Below are positions 24,447 to 31,524 of a stretch of 47,908 bases of DNA, piece after piece (the first letter of the stretch is position 1; the number at the start of each line of letters is the position of its first letter). This DNA is from CAYRYU01 sp964428355 (lineage in GTDB: Bacteria > Muiribacteriota > Ozemobacteria > Ozemobacterales > Ozemobacteraceae). The stretch is from contig CAYRYU010000053.1 in NCBI GenBank assembly GCA_964428355.1, forward strand, positions 1-47,908. The letters are read 5' to 3'. Position numbers and translations under genes: made by a program. A model generated the notes under the pieces. That model did no database searches, was not told the DNA's origin, and saw nothing but the letters and a program-made list of their open reading frames with translations.

Positions 24447-25519
24447 CCTCCTGTCGGCATTCCATCCGAACCGGCTTCATCCGGACGGCGGGGGATGTTG
24501 AGGACCAACCACCTGAGGCCCATCAGCAGAAGACCTGATCCGAAGAGGATTCCCGACTTCGCCAGGAGCGACTGGTTGATGTCGTAATAGAAGAAAATGA
24601 GGAAAACCGGAAGAAGGAAAAGGCCCGCGGAAAAAACGATCCGGTCGCGGATCGCGAATCCGAATGAAAAGAGAAGAAGGCTGGCGATGATTCCGGGGTT
24701 GGTGAAAAGACCGAGGATCAATGCTCCCGCGCCGATTCCAACGACGAGGTGGGAGGTGACCCTCGAACTGCGCTCCGAAATCCAGAACCCCAATACTATC
24801 GCGAACCCTGATATGATGAGGCTTGCCATCTGGGTAGGGGTTCCATGTGGCCTCCCGATACCGGAATTCAGGAAAAGTGACACGATGAAGAAGATCAACC
24901 CCGAAACCGCAAGATCCCTGAAGAAACCACCCACCCTTGACGAAAGGTGAAGGAACCCCACGATCACACCCAGAACCCCCATGATCGCGACGTTCGCCGT
25001 GAGCCCGTTTGGGCCGACGAATTCGACCAGGGAGAAGAAGGCTGTCGACAAGGCCACGAAACGCATCCAGAAAGACGGAAAGAGAGGATAGATGATGACG
25101 GCAACCAGAAAGGTCGGACCGATGATTCCTGGACCTGAAGCCCAGCGAGCCACCCGCCAGATGCGCTCGTATATCAGGACCTGGCCGGCAAGGTTGAAGG
25201 CGAGGGAGAGTTGCTCCATGAACGGGCTCTTGGCGTTTCCCGCGAGGGGTGAGCCGTCGATTCTCATCAGGACGAAGGAAATTGCCAGGAGGATGATCCC
25301 CGTGACCGTCTGGTTATCCTGATCGATGACTCGTGCGGCGGCCAGCGTGGCAAGCAGGATGAGTGCCGTTATCCATGCCCCACAGCCAAGAAAAAGGGTG
25401 GAGGCGCGGGATCCCTCACCCCGACCCTCGATGGCCAGAGCGGCAGCCGCTTTGGAAGTGGTTTCCGGCGGGACCACCCCATCCTCTATCAAACGCTGGA
25501 GAAGTGCGTCCAGTTTCAC
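24443..25519 (-). CDS. DUF4401 multi-pass membrane protein
   Basis: The 358-residue protein has a short soluble N-terminus (about 40 residues, LLQRLIEDGVVPPET) followed by roughly ten membrane helices, ending in the PRRPDEAG tail. The fold and position between DUF2157 and GDYXXLXY proteins identify DUF4401. It overlaps both neighbours by 4 nt. The small cytoplasmic N-terminus with an LIEDGVV-type helix recalls the N-terminal segment of DUF2157, so the two may be related. No catalytic residues stand out; role unknown. Confidence 0.83.
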   Translation of the reverse strand: MKLDALLQRLIEDGVVPPETTSKAAAALAIEGRGEGSRASTLFLGCGAWITALILLATLAAARVIDQDNQTVTGIILLAISFVLMRIDGSPLAGNAKSPFMEQLSLAFNLAGQVLIYERIWRVARWASGPGIIGPTFLVAVIIYPLFPSFWMRFVALSTAFFSLVEFVGPNGLTANVAIMGVLGVIVGFLHLSSRVGGFFRDLAVSGLIFFIVSLFLNSGIGRPHGTPTQMASLIISGFAIVLGFWISERSSRVTSHLVVGIGAGALILGLFTNPGIIASLLLFSFGFAIRDRIVFSAGLFLLPVFLIFFYYDINQSLLAKSGILFGSGLLLMGLRWLVLNIPRRPDEAGSDGMPTGG

Positions 25520-26562
25520 GGTTCCTGCCCCCTAACCGAGGCATTTTTCGAGAGGTTGAGAAGTATCGTTCCGGCCCCTCCGAACAGGAAAATGGCCAGG
25601 ATCAGCATGAAGAAGAAAACTCCCGCGTCATGCGAGGTGAAGAAGTTCAGCGCGAAAGCCATGATGACGAAGATCAGGCTCAGCAACTGCGCTGCGACGC
25701 AACCCACGCGGATCGATGCGTGTCCGTAGAACCAGAGGCCGATCCCCATCGCGAGAAGGTAGAACAGTGCCCCCGTAAGAACGCTTGGACCGATAACGTG
25801 TGCCCACCCGGGGCCGAAGCACATTATCGCCAGGATCGTCAGCGGAGAGATGGCTGCCAGGAGCAGGATCGACCTGACCCAATCGGCATCACACCAGGAA
25901 AGACCCGCTCGGATGGAAACCTCCTGTGCGGCAAGGAAAACGGAGTTGGCGATCCCCATAATCAGGGCCACGGTGGTTTCCTGGAAGCCCCGGGTGGGAA
26001 CGAGTTCCTGCATTCCGAAAAAATACCCCATGAGATTGAAAAGCAGCATCTGGAGGAACCACTGGGCTGGCATCCGGGAACCCGCAGTCCATCCGAGGAT
26101 GAGGAAGAACCATGCTGCGAACAACTGCCATGCGTCCGCACCCGTCTGATAGATCTGGCCAAGAACCGCAAGGAAAACCCCGGTCAGGATGGATCCCGAA
26201 AGAAGGAGGATCTGTCCGGGGAGAGAATCCAGGCCTTTCCGGCAGGCGAAAACCAGGCAGAGGACGAGAGGGATCTCAATCAACCCCAACTTGGCGAATG
26301 CGCCCAGGCGGTCCCAGTTGAAGGCGAAAAAGAATATGACTCCCGCCAGCAGAAGGGCGCTCGCGATGCAGAGAAGGATGCGGTCAGCCCAGAGAACCCA
26401 GGCGGCGGGGTCGGGGATTGCGAGGCCCACTGCGCGATCACGGGCTTCGGAACTCAGGATCCCCCTGTCGAAGAGCAACTGGAGATTCTCATGGCCGGCT
26501 TCCCGGGCCAGAATCCGAAAGGAACCGGAAGGGGGCTTCTCAACGTCTCCGCCTTGATCCAT
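25516..26562 (-). CDS. DUF2157 multi-pass membrane protein
   Basis: The protein has 348 residues from Met 26562. The cytoplasmic N-terminal part (LQLLFDRGILSSEARDRAVGL) has the L...G.I..e..... pattern of DUF2157 and is followed by about ten hydrophobic helices. It is the first gene of the three-gene membrane cassette. The start is uncertain: ATG at 26562 has no good ribosome binding site, and a TTG at 26610 would overlap the rsmG stop (TTGA). It follows rsmG on the same strand, where parA/parB are found in many other bacteria. Function unknown. Confidence 0.78.
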   Translation of the reverse strand: MDQGGDVEKPPSGSFRILAREAGHENLQLLFDRGILSSEARDRAVGLAIPDPAAWVLWADRILLCIASALLLAGVIFFFAFNWDRLGAFAKLGLIEIPLVLCLVFACRKGLDSLPGQILLLSGSILTGVFLAVLGQIYQTGADAWQLFAAWFFLILGWTAGSRMPAQWFLQMLLFNLMGYFFGMQELVPTRGFQETTVALIMGIANSVFLAAQEVSIRAGLSWCDADWVRSILLLAAISPLTILAIMCFGPGWAHVIGPSVLTGALFYLLAMGIGLWFYGHASIRVGCVAAQLLSLIFVIMAFALNFFTSHDAGVFFFMLILAIFLFGGAGTILLNLSKNASVRGQEP

Positions 26563-26606
26563 GGACCTAAAATACCACATCCGAAATCCCGGGGGGTGGA
26601 AAAACC

Positions 26607-27335
26607 TCAAAGAGGACGGGAGGCAGGCAACCCGTTCCGCCTGGGATAAATCGAAGGGGTGGGTGCGGACTTCCGGATGAGTAGGAAACCTCTTTCGAAA
26701 GGCAGATTCGGAGGCCCGATGGCAACCCTCGTAAGATCGGAAGGCATTACCTTGAGCTGTTTCAGGGCGTTTTTTGCCTCATCCAGCTCTTCCCCGAGAT
26801 TGGGACCCTTGTAAAAAAGCGCGAATCCCCCTCTTTTTACGAAAGGAAGGCTGAGTTCGAGAAGGACCCGGATGGAGGCCACCGCCCGGCAGACCACAAG
26901 GTCGTGGGCCTCGCGGAAATCATCGTCCCGAGCCAGGTCTTCCGCCCTTCCGAGAACCGGCCGGATGTTTGCCACTCCCACCCCGGTTGCGATCCTGCCG
27001 ATGAAATCGACGGCTTTCCCCTTCGCATCCATCGCCCGCACCTCGACCTTGGGAAACCAGATGGCGAGCGGGAATGCTGGGAAACCAGCTCCCGTGCCGA
27101 TGTCAAGGACCTTCCGGGCTCCTTCCCAGCATGGAAGATCGAGGGCGAGAGGGGCCAGCGAATCGAGCAGGTGTTTGGCCGCGATCTCCTCGGGCTCGAA
27201 AATCTTCGAAAGGCTTGGATAAAGCGGATCTCGGAGCATCTCTGATGCGAGTCGCCCAAGAACGTTTTCAACATCCACCGGAAGGTCGAGCCCGAGCTTG
27301 TCCGCGAGTGTTTTCAGGGTGTCCGCTACCGCCAC
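26607..27335 (-). CDS. rsmG: 16S rRNA (guanine527-N7)-methyltransferase
   Basis: The 242-residue protein has the RsmG/GidB hallmarks: KHLLDSLAPL, the SAM-binding VLDIGTGAGFPAFPLAI, the following acidic strand (VRAMDAKGKAVDFI) and CRAVASIRVLLE. RsmG methylates N7 of G527 in the 530 loop of 16S rRNA; its loss gives low-level streptomycin resistance in known species. A GTG at 27335 is the start, with GGAGAAGGA about 10 nt upstream inside the end of mnmG. It is the last classical gene of the cluster and lies directly behind the C-terminally canonical mnmG, as in many bacteria. Confidence 0.93.
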   Translation of the reverse strand: MAVADTLKTLADKLGLDLPVDVENVLGRLASEMLRDPLYPSLSKIFEPEEIAAKHLLDSLAPLALDLPCWEGARKVLDIGTGAGFPAFPLAIWFPKVEVRAMDAKGKAVDFIGRIATGVGVANIRPVLGRAEDLARDDDFREAHDLVVCRAVASIRVLLELSLPFVKRGGFALFYKGPNLGEELDEAKNALKQLKVMPSDLTRVAIGPPNLPFERGFLLIRKSAPTPSIYPRRNGLPASRPL

Positions 27336-27342
27336 GATCGGT

Positions 27343-29328
27343 TCATCCTTCTCCCCGAGCCGGGGGAATCAGCTTTCGCAGAGCGGTGATGATCACCGCA
27401 AGATCTCCCGCCCTGACTCCGGGGAGATCCGATATTTCTCCAACGGTGGCGGGCTTCACCGCCCGGATCCTGAGCCGGGCTTCGGCCGAAATAGCGGTTG
27501 GAAGCTCCTCCAGGAAGCCGGGAGGAATGGTCAAACCTCTATAACGCTCGTGAATCGCGGCTTCCCGCTCCTGGATCGCGATGTAGCCCGAGTATTTCGT
27601 CCGGGATTCCAGCTCCATCCGTGCAAGTGGGTCCAGGCCGGAAATTTCGGGGAGGAACCGCACCAAGCGATCGACAGTCACATCGGGCCTCTTCAGAAAC
27701 TGGGAGAGTGAGATCCGACCCGATCCCGAGCGTGAAAGCGTCGAGACCGGAACGATTTCTCCCTGTTCCGGGAGACCGACGTTGGTCGACTTCGCTCCGT
27801 TCGGGGTTCCTTCGAGTTCCCGCAAGTCGACAGTGGTCGACCTCCCGAGATTCACAGTCGCTTCGAGTTCCCGCAAGTCGACAGTGGTCGAATCCATCCG
27901 TTGTTGAAGGGTTGAAATCCGCTTCTCCCTTTCCCGAAGCTCACGGGCTGTTTCGTGGGAAAGGCTGCCGGACTTTTCACCGATCTCGGCGAGCCGTTGC
28001 TCGGCATTCGACATCCGAAGGTTCAAACGGTTCGGGGATCGGCTGGTAAAGATCCGGTATGGTTCCTGGATCCCCCGGGTGGTTATCTCGTGCACCATCA
28101 ACCCGATGAAAGAGGATTCGGGGGCGAGTATCAGGGGCGGCTTCCCCTGTGCCAGTGCTGCGGCATTGATTCCTGCCAGGATTCCCTGGGCTGCGGCCTC
28201 CTCGTAGCCTGAAGTTCCGTTCACCTGCCCCGCCAGGAAGAGATTGTCGAATCGCCTGGACACCATCGTCGGCCAGAGATCGGCGGGGTCGACAATGTCG
28301 TATTCCACAGCGTATCCCGGGCGGGATATGCGGGCATTCTCGAGCCCGGGGAGGGTCCGTACATACAACTCCTGGACAGCCTCCGGAAGACTGGTGGACA
28401 TTCCCTGGAGGTAGATCTCGGAAAACTCCTCTCCTTCCGGTTCGAGAAACACCTTGTGCGATTCCTTGTCGGGGAACTTCACGACCTTGTCCTCGATCGA
28501 GGGACAGTATCGTGGCCCGGTTCCCTTGATCTGTCCGGATATCAGGGCCGATTCATGCAGATGGGTCCGGATTACATCGTGGGTTTCCCGGTTTGTCCTG
28601 GTCAGGAAGCAGGGGAGACGACTTCGGGCCTTCCGGGGGCCGGATCTCAGAGAAAAACCGGGGGTGGAAGGTTCGTCCTCCTGCCTCTCGAGGTCATCGA
28701 AACGAATCGAGCGCCTGTCGATCCTGGGCGGTGTTCCAGTCTTGAAGCGGAGCAGGGGGAGCCCGGCACTTTCGAGGGAATTCCCCAGCCCGATCGAGGC
28801 TGGTTCGCCTGCGCGTCCGGCGGAAAAGCGGGTCGGTCCGATATGGATCAACCCGCGGAGGAATGTTCCCGGGGCAAGTATCAGGACATCGGTTTCCCAC
28901 TTTTCCCCCGCTGCGGTGGTGATCCCCGAAACAGTCCTACCCGAGAAGATCATGTCGCAGACCTGGCCTTGAACCAGGCGGAGGTTGGGCATTCCCAACA
29001 GAGCCCCCCGCATCCTGCGATGGTAGGCTTCCTTGTCAGACTGGACGCGCGCGGCCTGAACTGCGAGCCCCTTCCTGGTATTCAGCATCCGCCCCTGGAG
29101 GGAAGTCTCGTCCGCCGCGGCCCCCATTTCACCGCCCAGAGAGTCTATCTCGCGAACCAGTTGGCCCTTTCCCTGCCCGCCTATCGAGGGATTGCAGGGC
29201 ATTGCTCCGATGGTGTCGAGATTGGAGGTGACGAGGGTGGTTTCGACTCCGCACCTTGCCGCCGCGAGGGCGGCTTCGATTCCCGCGTGTCCGGCTCCGA
29301 CTACGAGGATTTTGGAGGTTTCGCTCAC
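27343..29328 (-). CDS. mnmG: tRNA uridine-5-carboxymethylaminomethyl modification enzyme, copy B
   Basis: The 661-residue protein starts at a GTG overlapping the HEAT gene stop (GTGA, 29325-29328). It has the FAD-binding GAGHAG (11-16), the catalytic-type cysteine in MPCNPSIGG (Cys45), PGTFLRGLIHIG, RFKTGTPPRID, the second conserved cysteine in PRYCPSIEDK, NGTSGYEEAAAQG, and an intact C-terminal MnmE/tRNA-binding domain (KYSGYIAIQ, KPATVGEISDLPGV). Together with MnmE it makes the cmnm5 group at wobble U34 of tRNAs. Two N-terminal signatures are altered: GKGQLVREID (usually GKGHLVREID) and NTRKGLAVQAARVQSD (usually NTSKGPAVRATRAQAD). A 17-residue unit is repeated three times before the C-terminal domain. 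It is one of two mnmG homologues in this operon. Confidence 0.92.
   Translation of the reverse strand: MSETSKILVVGAGHAGIEAALAAARCGVETTLVTSNLDTIGAMPCNPSIGGQGKGQLVREIDSLGGEMGAAADETSLQGRMLNTRKGLAVQAARVQSDKEAYHRRMRGALLGMPNLRLVQGQVCDMIFSGRTVSGITTAAGEKWETDVLILAPGTFLRGLIHIGPTRFSAGRAGEPASIGLGNSLESAGLPLLRFKTGTPPRIDRRSIRFDDLERQEDEPSTPGFSLRSGPRKARSRLPCFLTRTNRETHDVIRTHLHESALISGQIKGTGPRYCPSIEDKVVKFPDKESHKVFLEPEGEEFSEIYLQGMSTSLPEAVQELYVRTLPGLENARISRPGYAVEYDIVDPADLWPTMVSRRFDNLFLAGQVNGTSGYEEAAAQGILAGINAAALAQGKPPLILAPESSFIGLMVHEITTRGIQEPYRIFTSRSPNRLNLRMSNAEQRLAEIGEKSGSLSHETARELREREKRISTLQQRMDSTTVDLRELEATVNLGRSTTVDLRELEGTPNGAKSTNVGLPEQGEIVPVSTLSRSGSGRISLSQFLKRPDVTVDRLVRFLPEISGLDPLARMELESRTKYSGYIAIQEREAAIHERYRGLTIPPGFLEELPTAISAEARLRIRAVKPATVGEISDLPGVRAGDLAVIITALRKLIPPARGEG
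27759..27891 (-). repeat. Three 51-nt tandem repeats inside mnmG copy B
   Basis: A 31-nt sequence is perfectly repeated at 27810-27840 and 27861-27891, with a degenerate third copy at 27759-27789, all at a 51-nt period. On the coding strand each unit encodes STTVDLRELE or a variant (STNVGLPEQGE) plus a 7-residue spacer. The unit begins at the position where MnmG proteins normally have an STxV motif, so it looks like a local in-frame duplication. Confidence 0.85.
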
Positions 29329-31511
29329 TTCATCATGGTCAGGGCCTTGGCGGCGAACTCCCTGACCAGGGGGCTGGGATCGGCCGCAAGAGCCTTCATC
29401 ATCTCGACGAAAACCGGACCCCTCTTTCGGGAAAGGACCTTGGCGGCAGTCAAGCGGACCGCATCGTTGGCGTTTTCCATGGCCTTCGCGATCAGGATGT
29501 TCTGGTCCTCGCCCATGACGAATGGGAGGTCCTTGATTGCGGCCTGGACGTCCTCGGGAGAGGTCGAATCCAGGCGGTTGAAAATCTCTCCAGAGCGGGG
29601 TTTCTGGAACTTGGGTTCTCCCGGGGGCAGGAAACTTTTCCGGGGGCCTGCCGACGCAGGAGGAGCCGGTGGCGGGGCTTTCGCGCCGGGAACCCCCGGG
29701 GCAATCGGAACCCTTGGGGGAACAGGGGGCATGGGCCTGGGGGCCGCGGGAGAAAGCGGTTGCGAAGCGGCAGGGGGCACCCCGGGCCGCGGGGGGCCGG
29801 CCGTGGGACGTGAAGGAGGCAGTGGCGGTGGAACGGGCGGTCGTTGGGGCGCGGTCGGTCCGGTGGAAGGAATCGTCGGGCGGGGAGGGGCGGTTGGGGG
29901 AACCGGGGAAGAATGCGGCACTGCAGGTGCGGTTCTGGGGGTTGCCTGAGGAGGAGGGGGAACCGGAGGAGCGGCCGGAGGGACGGGTGCCGGAGGCGTT
30001 TGGGGGGACGGGGGACGAGCCCCTTCCGGCGGAGGTTGGACCGTGGTGGAAACAGTCGGCCGCGCGGGGGTGTCCTTGATCTTTTCCCACAAACCTCTGG
30101 CGACCTGTGCGACGACGCTGTCGGGATCGTTGATTGCGCTTTGGAGGACCTCCCGTGAAGGCATCGTATTGATCTTGGCAAGGGCTTTGAGGACGCTGAG
30201 CCGGATCCCCTGGCTGGGGTCTTTCAGCGCGGCTTTGAGAAGTACCAGTGAAGCCTGGTCACCGATCTCCCCGAGAGCGAAGATGACGCTGTCCCTAAGC
30301 CAGACTTCGGGGGAACCGAGCATCGACCGCAAGGTGGTGAAGGCCTCGGAAAACCCGCACTTGACAAGGAACTTCGCGGCATTGACCTTGACCCGGTTCT
30401 CGGGGTCTTTCAGGAGGGCGGAAATCTGGGATTCGCAACCCCTGATCTGTTGTTCCTCGATCACCTCGACCGTATTCGCCCGGACCCGGGGGTCGGGATC
30501 GGCCAGACAGGCGATGAGGGTCTCCAACCCCTGGCCACGGCTGATTCTTGCAAAAACCTTCACCAGACCGGATTTTACGATAACGTCCTTCTCGTTGATG
30601 AGAACCTGTTCGAGCATGACAGGATCTATCTCCGAGCGTGTTTCCATGATGATCTTGAGTATCAGGAACCGCCTCTGGGAGGAAAAACCCGGAAGGGTCA
30701 GCATCGGAAGGACTTGTGCGGGGGTTCTCGGGTCTTTCAGATTGAGGAGGGTCTGGAGGGCCGTCAGTGAGATCTCCTCCTGGTTGTGTTGCGCCAGTTC
30801 GAGCAGCTGCGCGAGATGACCGGAAGGTCGTTTTTTTGCAAGGTTCCTGATGTGCTCCAGGAGATCCGGGACCGATCGGTATGTCGATACATCGGGAAGC
30901 CCTGGGTCCATGATGTCATCCAGCGGAGGGGCTTCGATCTTGATGCTTCCGGCTGGCTTCGACCTGGGTTCGGGAGGTCGTGGAGGCTCGGGGGCGAGAG
31001 AGATCGGCTCTGGAAGCGGATATCCTGGAGGGGTGGGTTTGGGGACTGAAGGTGGGGCTTTCGGTGTTGCCTTTGGACCGGGGGGGACCGGGGCGCCCAG
31101 GTTTCCGAAATCGAGGGGTGGAAGTGACGGTTCCGGCGGCTGCTTGGGGGCTGGAGGCGGAGCCGCTGGCGGCTCGGGAGGCGGGGGGGGCGGTTCAATC
31201 GATGGAAGTTCGGGAGTGGCCTCGGGGGCAACCTCGTCCGGGGCGGTTGGAGAGGTCTCCGGCATTTGGGGCGGGGCGGCGGGGGCAACCGGCTTCGCTT
31301 CGATTTCCACCCCGGCATTTGTCAGCAAGCGCCGGGCCTGGGTTCGGATCGTTTCATCGGAGTCTTCGAGAGCGATCTTGTAGTAGCCGATCTTTTCGTC
31401 CTGGGGGATCGACATTATCTGTTCCAACTGCCGAAGGGACTTCAACCGCACTTCGGCAAGAATGGACTTGAGGTTCTGAATGATCAGATCCTGCTGTTTC
31501 TTCGTAACCAT
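29325..31511 (-). CDS. Proline-rich HEAT-repeat protein between two mnmG genes
   Basis: The 728-residue protein appears cytoplasmic (no signal peptide or membrane helix). An N-terminal helical segment (1-70, LEDSDETIRTQARRLL) is followed by a Pro/Ala/Glu-rich linker (about 72-205). A block of HEAT repeats (about 210-480) follows, with repeats such as DPDPRVRANTVEVIEE, DPENRVKVNAAKFLVK and DPSQGIRLSVLKALAK. A second, even more proline-rich linker (about 490-645) leads to two more repeats at the C-terminus (NANDAVRLTAAKVL, DPSPLVREFAAKALT). The D-P-x-x-x-V-R pattern identifies HEAT/PBS-lyase-type scaffolds. It is cotranscribed with and overlaps mnmG copy B (GTGA), and begins 13 nt after copy A, so it could scaffold tRNA-modification or ribosomal proteins. 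That role is inference; it could equally be an insertion into the operon. Confidence 0.85.
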   Translation of the reverse strand: MVTKKQQDLIIQNLKSILAEVRLKSLRQLEQIMSIPQDEKIGYYKIALEDSDETIRTQARRLLTNAGVEIEAKPVAPAAPPQMPETSPTAPDEVAPEATPELPSIEPPPPPPEPPAAPPPAPKQPPEPSLPPLDFGNLGAPVPPGPKATPKAPPSVPKPTPPGYPLPEPISLAPEPPRPPEPRSKPAGSIKIEAPPLDDIMDPGLPDVSTYRSVPDLLEHIRNLAKKRPSGHLAQLLELAQHNQEEISLTALQTLLNLKDPRTPAQVLPMLTLPGFSSQRRFLILKIIMETRSEIDPVMLEQVLINEKDVIVKSGLVKVFARISRGQGLETLIACLADPDPRVRANTVEVIEEQQIRGCESQISALLKDPENRVKVNAAKFLVKCGFSEAFTTLRSMLGSPEVWLRDSVIFALGEIGDQASLVLLKAALKDPSQGIRLSVLKALAKINTMPSREVLQSAINDPDSVVAQVARGLWEKIKDTPARPTVSTTVQPPPEGARPPSPQTPPAPVPPAAPPVPPPPQATPRTAPAVPHSSPVPPTAPPRPTIPSTGPTAPQRPPVPPPLPPSRPTAGPPRPGVPPAASQPLSPAAPRPMPPVPPRVPIAPGVPGAKAPPPAPPASAGPRKSFLPPGEPKFQKPRSGEIFNRLDSTSPEDVQAAIKDLPFVMGEDQNILIAKAMENANDAVRLTAAKVLSRKRGPVFVEMMKALAADPSPLVREFAAKALTMMK

Positions 31512-31524
31512 GGAATCACCGTCC

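Noticed and set aside
27759..27891. CRISPR array or mobile repeat in mnmG
   Set aside because: Only two perfect copies and one degenerate copy, in frame within a protein gene with a protein-level period of 17 residues; no cas genes nearby.
29329..30090. N-terminal extension of mnmG copy B to 30090
   Set aside because: The extension is out of frame with, and overlaps, the HEAT protein gene and reads as Pro/Arg/Ser-rich noise. The MnmG family start coincides with the GTG at 29328.
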